A stretch of DNA of 33,269 nt, taken from IMG/VR virus record IMGVR_UViG_3300022752_000234, positions 1-33,269 of that record. One strand, given 5' to 3'. The stretch is from a virus. The translations under genes and the position numbers were made by a program. The stretch's first letter is position 1; the number at the start of each line of letters is the position of its first letter. A model generated the notes under the pieces. That model made no database searches and was not told the origin of the DNA. It saw only the letters and a list, made by a program, of their open reading frames with translations. Below, in pieces: positions 1-7,572 of this stretch.

Positions 1-299
1 CCATCAGGAATTTCTGATGGATTGTCTACTTGAACCGTTACACTCCATAGCCCACCAATTCTACCATCTTGATCGTCTTCTTCTTTATAAACACCAGTAA
101 CTGTAGATGGTCCTATATCTATTGATGGTACATTTGTAGTGGTGTTAGATAATTGTGATTGAATATAAGATCTTACGTCTGAAAATTTGTAACATGTAAT
201 TGCACCTAATTTATCTCCTTTTTTAAGTTTCTCGACAAGTAATGGTCTTACATTACCCATTGTTGATTCTAGTAATTGATTAAATCTTAATTTGTCCAT
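1..299 (-). CDS. Hypothetical phage protein, C-terminus cut by window edge
   Basis: An open frame starts with ATG at 299 and runs off the left edge, so about 99 residues of the N-terminus are visible and the length is unknown. It opens MDKLRFNQLLESTMGNVRPL. Short leaders of this kind (an LLES...GNV.PL stretch) recur, as I recall, at the N-terminus of proteins in marine T4-like phages. The rest is hydrophilic with no motif I recognise. An AT-rich box reading ATATTTAT on the minus strand lies just upstream (315-322), as for many genes here. It lies downstream of the 325-1116 gene in the same direction. Probably a virion protein by position; function unknown. Confidence 0.75.
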   Translation of the reverse strand, partial: MDKLRFNQLLESTMGNVRPLLVEKLKKGDKLGAITCYKFSDVRSYIQSQLSNTTTNVPSIDIGPSTVTGVYKEEDDQDGRIGGLWSVTVQVDNPSEIPD

Positions 300-324
300 T
301 TTTTTTATTTAATTATAAATATAA

Positions 325-1116
325 TTATTTTATAAAATTATAGTGTTTTTTTTGAATTTTTTTTATTAAGTTAATTAAAACAGATTTTGTCAAGTTAAAA
401 TTTTCATTTATATTTTTTTTTGGTTTATAACTTGTCATTATAGGTTTTTGACCTTTTCCTGTTTGAGTATCTTTTTTTTCTGCTCTTCTTTTTTGTTGAC
501 AAGCAGCTCTTTTTTGTGAATCAGTCATTTTTCCTGCGACTCCAGCAGCTCTACATTTAGGATAAGATCCTTTAGAAGTGTCTTGTCGTCCACATGGAGG
601 ATGTTTTCCGTCGACTTTTCTACAAATATCAACCCAAGGACCTTTTGGTTGAGAAGATCCCTTAGGCTTCTTCTTTTTTCCAAACCAAACTGCTAAATCT
701 TCATTAAAAACATTTTTATCAGAAATTTCGAACCATTCCTTAAATGGAACTTTTTCAGTGTATGGGTACATTTTTTTTTCCATATTAGTATTGAGCCCAT
801 CATTCATGTATGGATTGATTTCATTTCCATCATCATCTGAAAAAGTGGAATATGGATGATTTCTTATAAAATTGGTAATTTTTTTTGCTTTAGATTCAAT
901 TTTCTTAATGTTTTTTTTGTTTTCATCCATTGAACCATCATAACTATCATAATTTAATAATGCGCTGTCAAAATCAGAAACTTTATTATTAAAAGGATCT
1001 AAAGAAGATTTTTTCCATGGTCTTAAACCCATTTGTAAAGGTAATATATAATTTCCTTTAGAGTTTGAGCTATCTCCGGTTGCTTCAGATATGTAAAAAT
1101 TTTTTTTGTTGTACAT
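325..1116 (-). CDS. Putative internal head protein with cysteine-rich DUF5872-like domain
   Basis: 263 residues. The N-terminus reads MYNKKNFYISEATGD. The FYISE/A stretch resembles the capsid-targeting and cleavage site of T4 internal head proteins (FIAE/A), so about 11 residues could be removed by the prohead protease. Residues ~155-215 form a basic segment with PWVDICR, CGRQDTSKGSYPKC and KMTDSQKRAACQQKRRAEKK, like the small phage and algal-virus domain called DUF5872. Its cysteines (CR...CG...KC...AC) might bind metal. The C-terminal ~30 residues are lysine-rich. Adjacent to the major capsid gene, separated by a short divergent + gene. An ATATTTAT box at 1149-1156 precedes the start. Packaging into the head is inference; the cleavage motif is what is seen. 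Confidence 0.7.
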   Translation of the reverse strand: MYNKKNFYISEATGDSSNSKGNYILPLQMGLRPWKKSSLDPFNNKVSDFDSALLNYDSYDGSMDENKKNIKKIESKAKKITNFIRNHPYSTFSDDDGNEINPYMNDGLNTNMEKKMYPYTEKVPFKEWFEISDKNVFNEDLAVWFGKKKKPKGSSQPKGPWVDICRKVDGKHPPCGRQDTSKGSYPKCRAAGVAGKMTDSQKRAACQQKRRAEKKDTQTGKGQKPIMTSYKPKKNINENFNLTKSVLINLIKKIQKKHYNFIK

Positions 1117-1170
1117 GATTTTACTTTTTAATTAAAAAAATTATATTAATAAATATCACAAAAAAAAAAT

Positions 1171-1392
1171 ATGGAAAATCAAGATAATAATTATGGGGTT
1201 TTATTTAACTCTATTTCTTTAAATAGTGAAGAACATTTAGAATTAATTTTATCTACAATTAATAAAGAATATGCTTTATTTTATTTAGTTGAATCAATAA
1301 AATTTGCATATAGTAAAGGTTGTTTTTCTATTGGCGAATCTGAAATTATATCTAAATCTTTAAGAGTTATTTTAAAAGAAACTAAGGAATAA
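1171..1392 (+). CDS. Small acidic hypothetical protein
   Basis: 73 residues starting MENQDNNYGVLFNSISLN, mostly helical in character, with no recognisable motif, signal peptide or membrane segment. It is one of the few + strand genes in the virion block and is convergent with the capsid gene; both end at a shared hairpin terminator (1394-1420). The leader before ATG is a run of A residues without Shine-Dalgarno, normal for this genome. Codon use is AT-rich like its neighbours and there is no competing frame on the other strand, so I consider it real, but I cannot assign a function. Confidence 0.7.
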   Translation: MENQDNNYGVLFNSISLNSEEHLELILSTINKEYALFYLVESIKFAYSKGCFSIGESEIISKSLRVILKETKE

Positions 1393-1393
1393 A

Positions 1394-1420
1394 AAAAGGT
1401 CGAATGTTATTCGACCTTTT
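1394..1420. terminator. Bidirectional intrinsic terminator between capsid gene and small + gene
   Basis: A perfect 12-bp stem (AAAAGGTCGAAT / ATTCGACCTTTT) with a three-base loop GTT, ending in T runs on both strands. It lies between two convergent genes, so it can end transcription from both sides. Highly expressed capsid genes are commonly followed by such a site. Confidence 0.9.
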
Positions 1421-1440
1421 CTTTTCAAATAGATTAAAGA

Positions 1441-3300
1441 TTATCTTAATTCTCTCAAATCAAATGATCTAACTCCATCAACTGTAATACGTGCGTAAAA
1501 ACGGTTATTAACCATTTTCTTAGCGTAACGTGTCATAATACCTTTAATAGGTGTAAAGTTGAATGGGTTATACATTGTAGGTGTTAATTGTAAAGGTACA
1601 TACGGTGCGTAAATATAACCAGTATCTAACAATGACGTTCCTTTGTGTCCAATCAAAACTTGGTTTGATGGGAAATAAGGATCACGATAAATTTGGTAAC
1701 GACCTGATAATGTTCCAACTCTTTCAATACCCATGTTATATTGGTCTTGCTCAGGAGATGCATTAGATACGTGGAAATATTCTAAATCATCAAAAATTGC
1801 TGAAACTTCAGAAGAAACAACAATCCAATTAGCTCCACCCCTCAAAGTAGATTTGTGAATTTGCGCAGACAATTGATTAATTGCTGTGATCAATGTTTGA
1901 TTCCAATCTTTTTGAGTGTAAGAAGTTTGGCCTTGAATTCTTCTCCAACCGTTATAGTCCCAACGTAAATTCCAAGCGGCTCCTTTACGTAAATCACGTA
2001 AAATTTCACGGTCAATTTCTGCTGCAATTTGTTCTGATAACAATGCTGTTAATTCAGCCTCAGCATCAATGTTATGGAACGCAGCAACGTCTTGTGCCAA
2101 TTCAGGAGACCATTGCGCTCTTAGTTTTCTTTCTGTTACAGAAACTGTTACTGATTCTAAATCAAAAGAAACTTCACCAATTTTGTCTTCAAACTCTAAT
2201 TCTTCATAACGTCTCCACATAGCAACAAATGAATCTCCAGAATTTGCTGAAGCAATAGTTGTACCTGTGTAACCATCCAAAGACGATGCGTCACAATCCG
2301 CACAAACTGGACAAGATAAATCAACTTCTAAATAAATACATCCATTTCCATCACAAACATCATAAAAAGAACCACCATTACCTGTACCTGGCCAATTTGT
2401 TTGTGTTGTGTTACCATATTTAACAATACCTTTACCATATTGTTGTGTAACAACTCTAAATAACAGTGGTAGAGGATTATTTGCACCATCTACTAATGGA
2501 CTACATGCACTATTTGGTGCAATTGTAATATTTCCAGTATCAGCATAAATTCTCAAGTCTGATAAGAATGTTTCAGTATCAACTTCATTACCATCAGGAC
2601 CTATTAATTTACCATATCCAGGAATATTACTCCATCCGCAAAGTTTAAGAATAATTTTTCTATATACACCAATACCTGTAATTTCATTAGGTACTAATTC
2701 ACTTCCATCCCATTTTTGGATTGTGGCATAACTTGTAACTGCTGACCATCTTCCTTTTGAATAATCAAAAAGTCCTGGAGGGTCTAATCCTGCTTCACCA
2801 CCTTCATAAAATAAATCATAAAGATTTTTTTGATACATATCATTGTTACCAGCAGCACCTGCAGGTACAGTGTTATAACCAGCTTGTGGATCTCCAGGAT
2901 AGTTACCTGGCGAACCTACAGGTGCATAATGATCACCTGAACTTGTTGCAGTTCCTCCTGAATATCCTTGGATTTTAGGTACAAAGTAAAATAATTTACC
3001 AATTGGTAAGTTCATAGCTTGTACTGATACGATATCGTTAGCTAACAATTTTGAAAACACACGTCTTACAATCGGAAATACAACAGTTTCGAAGGCTCCA
3101 TTAGATCCTTCGCTTGTTGCTTCATTAATTAAATGTGATGCTTGGTTTTCATAAAGTTGTGCAACATTTTCTTTTAGGTGGCCTCTAAGACCTTCAAGGA
3201 ACCCTAATCTGTTCCATTTGTTAATTGTGTCTTCTTTAATAACTTTTAGGTGTTTTAACCCAATATTACCAACAAGACCTGATTCTAATAATGCTCCCAT
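1441..3300 (-). CDS. gp23: Major capsid protein, T4 gp23 family
   Basis: 619 residues. The segment ANDIVSVQAMNLPIGKLFYF near residue 90 is the hallmark of T4-like gp23, and the C-terminal third (GGANWIVVSSEVS, YIYAPYVPLQL, KGIMTRYAKKMVNNRFYARI) matches the conserved capsid fold end. It forms the hexamers of the head shell. Residues ASHLINE60/A61 match the (L/I)xE cleavage site used by the prohead protease; T4 gp23 is cut at about residue 65, so removal of a ~60-residue propeptide is expected. It is somewhat longer than T4 gp23 (521), mainly because of a low-complexity G/N/P-rich and cysteine-containing insertion at about 110-350, probably surface-exposed. It lies just downstream of the scaffold gene, only 20 bases away and without its own AT box, so the two are probably co-transcribed. 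It ends at the strong hairpin at 1394-1420. Confidence 0.97.
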   Translation of the reverse strand: MGALLESGLVGNIGLKHLKVIKEDTINKWNRLGFLEGLRGHLKENVAQLYENQASHLINEATSEGSNGAFETVVFPIVRRVFSKLLANDIVSVQAMNLPIGKLFYFVPKIQGYSGGTATSSGDHYAPVGSPGNYPGDPQAGYNTVPAGAAGNNDMYQKNLYDLFYEGGEAGLDPPGLFDYSKGRWSAVTSYATIQKWDGSELVPNEITGIGVYRKIILKLCGWSNIPGYGKLIGPDGNEVDTETFLSDLRIYADTGNITIAPNSACSPLVDGANNPLPLLFRVVTQQYGKGIVKYGNTTQTNWPGTGNGGSFYDVCDGNGCIYLEVDLSCPVCADCDASSLDGYTGTTIASANSGDSFVAMWRRYEELEFEDKIGEVSFDLESVTVSVTERKLRAQWSPELAQDVAAFHNIDAEAELTALLSEQIAAEIDREILRDLRKGAAWNLRWDYNGWRRIQGQTSYTQKDWNQTLITAINQLSAQIHKSTLRGGANWIVVSSEVSAIFDDLEYFHVSNASPEQDQYNMGIERVGTLSGRYQIYRDPYFPSNQVLIGHKGTSLLDTGYIYAPYVPLQLTPTMYNPFNFTPIKGIMTRYAKKMVNNRFYARITVDGVRSFDLRELR

Positions 3301-3320
3301 TTTTTTATTTTTTTATTTTT

Positions 3321-5087
3321 TTAGTTTATTTTTTTCATGAGATCTTTCATTCTCATAAATTGAGGGTTTTCGTAAGTTGTTGACTCAATCAAATTAGTGG
3401 ATGAACCTGTGTTAATTGTAGTTGAAACTTTTCTTTCAACAGATTCATTCAAGTTTTTTGATTCAGTTAAAGTATAATTACCTAATTCCTCTTTAATTTG
3501 TTTATAAAGATTTTTTGACTCTCTAATATTTTCTACATTGTCAAATCTTCTTAAAATGTTTATTTTTTCTTGTTTAGTAGTTGAATGTTCGGTGAATAGC
3601 CTTGTAGCATAAGCCAAATTAGAATTGAATACCGCAACTTCAGTAAGTTTATTTCTAAAAACATCCAATGCGTTTTTGTATTCATCATTTTTTTGTCTCA
3701 ACAAAGAAATTTCTTCATTAATTTTGTTTGGCCTTCTCCTATTTTCAATTCTATTAATATTCATATTTGAACCTTTTCTATTACCAATTTTACCAGATTT
3801 AACATAATTGTTAGTTCTAGAAGCTTCTTTTGCTTCAACTTTTTTCTTAATTGGTTTAAATTTACCATCCATAAAATCTTCATCATATTCAAATTTAGGT
3901 TTACCCATACCAACCCCTCTGGTTCCTTGTTTCATTTTTGTTTTGAAACCAAGATTTGGATTTTTTGAATATTTGAATTTGGATGGACTACCAGTTCCTT
4001 TAGTTTTATAAATTTTATCTTTTGATTCACCAATTTTCATTTTTGGCAAAGTATCAAAATTTTTCATTTCTGAATTTTTTTCATACTCAGTTAAATAATC
4101 GTCTTCTCTTATATCTTTATAAGAATGATGTTTATTGAACATACGATCTATTTTAGGAAATCCGTATTTTTCATCTTCTCCGTATTCTTCATCGTCATCA
4201 CCAAAATCTTCATCATCGCCAAAATCTTCATCATCATATCTATATTTAGTTTTGTATGATGGCATGTCATGAGGTATTTTTAGGTCAGAATATTTTTCTT
4301 CATCGTCATCACCAAAATCTTCATCGTCATCACCAAAATCTTCATCATCGCCAAAATCTTCATCATCGCCAAAATCTTCATCATCCATGTTATCAATTTC
4401 TAATTCATACAATTTTTCTTCATCGTTAAAATCTTTGTATTCATAGACTTCAGTTGATCCAGGAAAATCCATTTCATACATATTTTCTTTCATATCTGTA
4501 CTTTCATTTAATTTTATGATGTATTCGGTTTCCCCATCTTTTAAAGATATTTCTTTGTCATCTTTTACTACTTCAATTTCGTCATTCGGACCCATTTTTT
4601 TAAAAACATCAATTAAAGTTTTAGTACTTACTTTTCTCATATCGGCGACTTTAGGTTGAGTTACATCTACTTCTTCCTCGTCTTCTAAATCATCATCATC
4701 TTCTAAATCATCATCATCGTCTTCTAAATCATCATCATCTTCTAAATCATCATCGTCTTCTAAATCATCATCGTCTTCTAAATCATCATCGTCTTCTAAA
4801 TCATCATCATCTTCTGAATCATCATCTAATTCTGAATCATCATCTAATTCTGAATCATCATCTAATTCTGAATCATCGTTTGGTTCTAAACCCTTTTGTT
4901 TTGTTTTAGGCATTACTACCTCTTCTTCATCGTCTTCTTCAATCTCATTTTCTTTTTTAAGAGATTCTTTTACTAAAGATTTGATTTCTTCCTTCATAGT
5001 TGAAGCAAGTATTCCTTTTGCATTTTTTTTTATAGACTCCTCCAATTGAGATATTTGGAAAAGAGCGTCATTAATTTCTTTACTCAT
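3321..5087 (-). CDS. Prohead scaffold/core protein (gp22 position), highly acidic repeats
   Basis: 588 residues from ATG at 5087 (MSKEINDALFQ). An upstream in-frame ATG at 5132 would add a hydrophobic 15-residue leader and would sit in the AT box, so I reject it. Order: helical N-terminus (1-60); acidic tandem repeats of the type DDDLE (about 65-135); a folded-looking segment (about 140-200); a second acidic repeat array of DEDFGD units (about 230-320); a basic G/K-rich linker; and a C-terminal coiled-coil region with LLRQKNDEYKNALDVFRNKL and NSNLAYATRLFTEHSTTK, which I recognise as the conserved end of scaffold proteins in marine T4-like phages. Between protease and capsid genes this is the gp22 position: internal core that is digested during head maturation. 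Extreme acidity could mimic or exclude DNA during assembly (inference). Confidence 0.85.
   Translation of the reverse strand: MSKEINDALFQISQLEESIKKNAKGILASTMKEEIKSLVKESLKKENEIEEDDEEEVVMPKTKQKGLEPNDDSELDDDSELDDDSELDDDSEDDDDLEDDDDLEDDDDLEDDDDLEDDDDLEDDDDDLEDDDDLEDEEEVDVTQPKVADMRKVSTKTLIDVFKKMGPNDEIEVVKDDKEISLKDGETEYIIKLNESTDMKENMYEMDFPGSTEVYEYKDFNDEEKLYELEIDNMDDEDFGDDEDFGDDEDFGDDDEDFGDDDEEKYSDLKIPHDMPSYKTKYRYDDEDFGDDEDFGDDDEEYGEDEKYGFPKIDRMFNKHHSYKDIREDDYLTEYEKNSEMKNFDTLPKMKIGESKDKIYKTKGTGSPSKFKYSKNPNLGFKTKMKQGTRGVGMGKPKFEYDEDFMDGKFKPIKKKVEAKEASRTNNYVKSGKIGNRKGSNMNINRIENRRRPNKINEEISLLRQKNDEYKNALDVFRNKLTEVAVFNSNLAYATRLFTEHSTTKQEKINILRRFDNVENIRESKNLYKQIKEELGNYTLTESKNLNESVERKVSTTINTGSSTNLIESTTYENPQFMRMKDLMKKIN
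4196..4384 (-). repeat. Coding tandem repeats (DEDFGD units) in scaffold gene
   Basis: Short in-frame repeats encoding DEDFGD/DEDFGDD, interrupted in the middle by a non-repeat stretch. On the plus strand the unit reads like ccaaaatcttcatcatcg. Unit number is likely to vary by slippage. Confidence 0.85.
4675..4872 (-). repeat. Coding tandem repeats (DDDLED / DDDSEL units) in scaffold gene
   Basis: About ten in-frame units of roughly 15-18 bases encoding DDDLED or DDDSEL. Near-identical codons, with mainly third-base changes, suggest recent expansion by replication slippage. Confidence 0.85.
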
Positions 5088-5134
5088 GTAAATTTTTTTT
5101 ATATAAATACATGGATATTTGAAAAAAAACAAAA

Positions 5135-5170
5135 AAAATAAAAAAAGGAACCATTTTATATGATTCCTTT
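5135..5170 (-). terminator. Intrinsic terminator upstream of scaffold gene
   Basis: On the minus strand AAGGAATCAT pairs with ATGGTTCCTT (10 bp, one U-G) around loop ATAAA, followed by a T-rich tract. It separates the protease-side genes from the scaffold/capsid pair, which then needs its own promoter (AT box at about 5097-5104). Confidence 0.75.
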
Positions 5171-5195
5171 GATAAAAATTGTTTTAAATTTTAAT

Positions 5196-5405
5196 TTAAT
5201 TTAAAACTTCATCAATTTTTGATTCGGATATAGATGTTATTCTCCATTCCATAGAATAATTTTCATAAACTTTGGTAACTTTAGATTCAACATCAGTAGG
5301 GGAAAATGCTTTAACTAATTTTTCTTCTTTAATTTTTTTTAACTTACCTGAAATTTCATCAAGAACATCGGTTGTTATTTTTGCAATAAAATATTTTTCG
5401 TTCAT
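5196..5405 (-). CDS. Small conserved phage protein, DUF4494-like
   Basis: 69 residues: MNEKYFIAKITTDVLDEISG, then KKIKEEKLVKAFSPTDVESKV and a C-terminal strand ENYSMEWRITSISESKIDEV. The pattern (a strand, a KAFSPTDVE segment, then a strand with alternating hydrophobics) resembles the small DUF4494 family in Bacteroidota and their phages; this is by eye and uncertain. It lies 33 bases downstream of the protease gene and is followed by the terminator at 5135-5170, so it is the last gene of that transcript. A role in head assembly is suggested only by position. Confidence 0.7.
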   Translation of the reverse strand: MNEKYFIAKITTDVLDEISGKLKKIKEEKLVKAFSPTDVESKVTKVYENYSMEWRITSISESKIDEVLN

Positions 5406-5438
5406 GTTATTTGTTTTAATAAAAATAAATAAAAAAAA

Positions 5439-6176
5439 TTATTTTTCAAGAAAAGAATTTAATTTATTCATTAAATTTTTTGTTTTTTCTAACTCAACAT
5501 TAGAATTGTTTATTATTCTAGAATTTTTTATATTTCGTTCTTCATCTAAATTTTCATCATATTTGTTTTTATCTTCTTTATTTAAAAATAAATAAGCTCC
5601 AGGAGTTGATGGGGAAGAAACTAAATCGAAACATATTAATTCAAAGTCATCTTGTACTTCATTTTGATCTCCAACTTTTTTTAATGAACCAACTCCGCGA
5701 GATGATATACCCAAAGTAACTCCTTGACGAAGATAATTTGCCGCTAAATCTCCTTTTGTTGATACAATACCTCTTTCGTGAAATCCAGGACTTGTTAAAA
5801 GCTTTAATTTTCCAATTAAAACAGGACCTTCCCACCAAATATCAGTAATAACATGAGACACTCTGTCTAAATCAATAAGTGAAGACTCAGGGTGATTTAA
5901 TTCTGAAAGAGAAATTCCTTTATCAATCATTTTTTTATAATTTTCAGATTCTCTTTTTAAAATTTTTTCAGGATAAATTCTACCATTTCTGTTTGGAACA
6001 TTGTATTTTTGAAGAACGGCGTAAAATTCAAAAGGTTTAGAATGGTCTAAAAAATTTTTAGATTCGTTTACCATATTTATATTTCTTTTATCCAAAGGAT
6101 TAACAAATCCAGCATCATGTTCAATTAAAATACCTTTTCCAATTTCATTAGAAGACAAAATTTTATAATTTACCAT
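5439..6176 (-). CDS. gp21: Prohead core protease, T4 gp21 family
   Basis: 245 residues. The family motifs are present: KYNVPNRNGRIYPEKIL (57-73), SELNHPESS with the catalytic histidine H95, the GLSSRG-type motif GISSRGVGSL with the catalytic serine S158, and the ICFDLVSSPSTPGAYL segment with D184. These are the serine-peptidase residues of T4 gp21/U9 proteases, which cleave scaffold and capsid after (L/I)xE during maturation and then digest themselves. The C-terminal tail after residue ~205 is charged and probably removed. The gene lies between the portal-side genes and the scaffold, as in T4. An AT box with TAATATTTATTG precedes the start. Likely substrates in this window are gp23 (E60/A61) and several virion proteins with similar leaders. 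Confidence 0.95.
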   Translation of the reverse strand: MVNYKILSSNEIGKGILIEHDAGFVNPLDKRNINMVNESKNFLDHSKPFEFYAVLQKYNVPNRNGRIYPEKILKRESENYKKMIDKGISLSELNHPESSLIDLDRVSHVITDIWWEGPVLIGKLKLLTSPGFHERGIVSTKGDLAANYLRQGVTLGISSRGVGSLKKVGDQNEVQDDFELICFDLVSSPSTPGAYLFLNKEDKNKYDENLDEERNIKNSRIINNSNVELEKTKNLMNKLNSFLEK

Positions 6177-6194
6177 ACTTTTTTACAATAAATA

Positions 6195-6662
6195 TTATGT
6201 AATTTCTATTTTTTGTTTTTTTATTACTGAGTTTCCTTGTTTAGTCAAAAAACATTTAAAATATAAATTTTTACTCAAAACATCTTTATAAATATTTTTT
6301 GATAAATTTTTTATAGAATTTTTTAATTTTGTTGATTTAAAATCTATTATCTCATTAAGATATAAATTGATTTCTAAATTTAAAAAAGATTTTTTTTTGA
6401 TTAATAATCCACTAACTCTAAGATCCAAATCAACAATAAAATTTGATTGAAATATTTTTTTATCTATAAATTCTAAAATTGAATGCCTAAAACTTCTTTT
6501 TAAATTAGAAATTATTCGATTCCAATTTTCGTAATCGTCTTTTGGTTCAACCCATGTTTGCATGTTTAAATAGATTGATTTTAAATTTTTACAATCAACA
6601 GTTCCATAATTTACTTTAACAGTTTTGAACCCGTTGATTTTTATTGATTTCCCTTTCTTCAT
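6195..6662 (-). CDS. Conserved hypothetical protein of head gene cluster
   Basis: 155 residues, lysine- and isoleucine-rich, starting MKKGKSIKINGFKTVKVNYG with a following LNMQTWVEPKDDYENWNRII segment. FIVDLDLRVSG and FLNLEINLYLN in the middle look like consecutive beta strands. I recall similar proteins between portal and protease in other marine T4-like phages, but no function is known to me. It is 18 bases upstream of the protease in the same direction, so co-transcription is likely. A 168-base AT-rich gap separates it from the next gene upstream. Confidence 0.75.
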   Translation of the reverse strand: MKKGKSIKINGFKTVKVNYGTVDCKNLKSIYLNMQTWVEPKDDYENWNRIISNLKRSFRHSILEFIDKKIFQSNFIVDLDLRVSGLLIKKKSFLNLEINLYLNEIIDFKSTKLKNSIKNLSKNIYKDVLSKNLYFKCFLTKQGNSVIKKQKIEIT

Positions 6663-6830
6663 ATATTTTTTTCATATGTGCGTTTATTTTATTACAATAA
6701 TAAATTAATTTTATATTTATATCAACAGATGAAAAAAAGTCAGATTTTAAAAAAAAATAAAATCAAATAAATTTAAAATTTTAAAAAACTAACGAACACA
6801 GAATTATAAAACATAATAAAAAAATAAATT

Positions 6831-7547
6831 TTATATTGACTCATTTAATGATTTCAATTTAATAAAATTATATTTTGAAAAACTATCGTTTTTGATTTTT
6901 TCTATGGTTTCATTAATCGTTTTTTTTGTTTCGTTTTCTTTTTCGTTATTTTGTAATTTTGAAAGTTTGACTAATGATATTTCTTTTAATATATCATATT
7001 GATTTTTTAAAACCGACTCATTTGACGACCATAGTTTTTTTATTTTAATTTTTTCGGATTCATCTACATTAGAAAAAATTTTAGAAGTTTTTTTATTAGC
7101 TTCATTGATTAGAGATTCGATTGATTTAATTTTTGTTTTTTTTATTTCAAATGGAGGAGTTTTTAATTTTTCTACAATAGTTTTTTTTGATAAAACTTGT
7201 TCTACAATGTTTAAAACATTGTTGGAAAATATAGTATCCAAATCTTCGTAATTATTTTTAACTTTTACATGATCTACCCACATATTTATTTCTTTAATTT
7301 TTTTGGGAGATATTTTGTTAACAGAATTTTCATAAATTATTATTGATTTTTCAATCAATTGATTTGATAAATTTTCGTCTAACCCTAGATTTGAAGAAAG
7401 TTCATCATATAAATAAAATAATTTTGATAAATTTTTGTCTTTCAAAACAAGCTCTTCAAAAATAAATAAATCATTTTTTAATGAATCTTCAACGTAAGAC
7501 TCAATTAAAACATGTTCAATTTTTGATTTTAATAATCCAAATTTCAT
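6831..7547 (-). CDS. Helical hypothetical protein between portal and protease
   Basis: 238 residues, strongly helical and lysine/glutamate/asparagine-rich (ending FIKLKSLNESI), with no catalytic motif or membrane segment. By position between portal gp20 and protease gp21 it corresponds to the small core proteins gp67/gp68 of T4, but the sequence shows no clear similarity. A prohead core role is therefore only an inference from position and from its charged, helical composition. TATAAATAAATTTATAATT lies just upstream of the start (about 7548-7575). Confidence 0.65.
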   Translation of the reverse strand: MKFGLLKSKIEHVLIESYVEDSLKNDLFIFEELVLKDKNLSKLFYLYDELSSNLGLDENLSNQLIEKSIIIYENSVNKISPKKIKEINMWVDHVKVKNNYEDLDTIFSNNVLNIVEQVLSKKTIVEKLKTPPFEIKKTKIKSIESLINEANKKTSKIFSNVDESEKIKIKKLWSSNESVLKNQYDILKEISLVKLSKLQNNEKENETKKTINETIEKIKNDSFSKYNFIKLKSLNESI

Positions 7548-7572
7548 AATTATAAATTTATTTATAAATATA

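Noticed and set aside
4675-4872. Regularly spaced short repeats resembling a CRISPR array
   Set aside because: The repeats are in frame and encode DDDLED units of the scaffold protein; there are no unique spacers and no cas genes.
6663-6830. Possible small gene or RNA in the AT-rich gap between two hypothetical head genes
   Set aside because: No open frame over 30 codons with sensible composition and no stable hairpin; it looks like a leader region.
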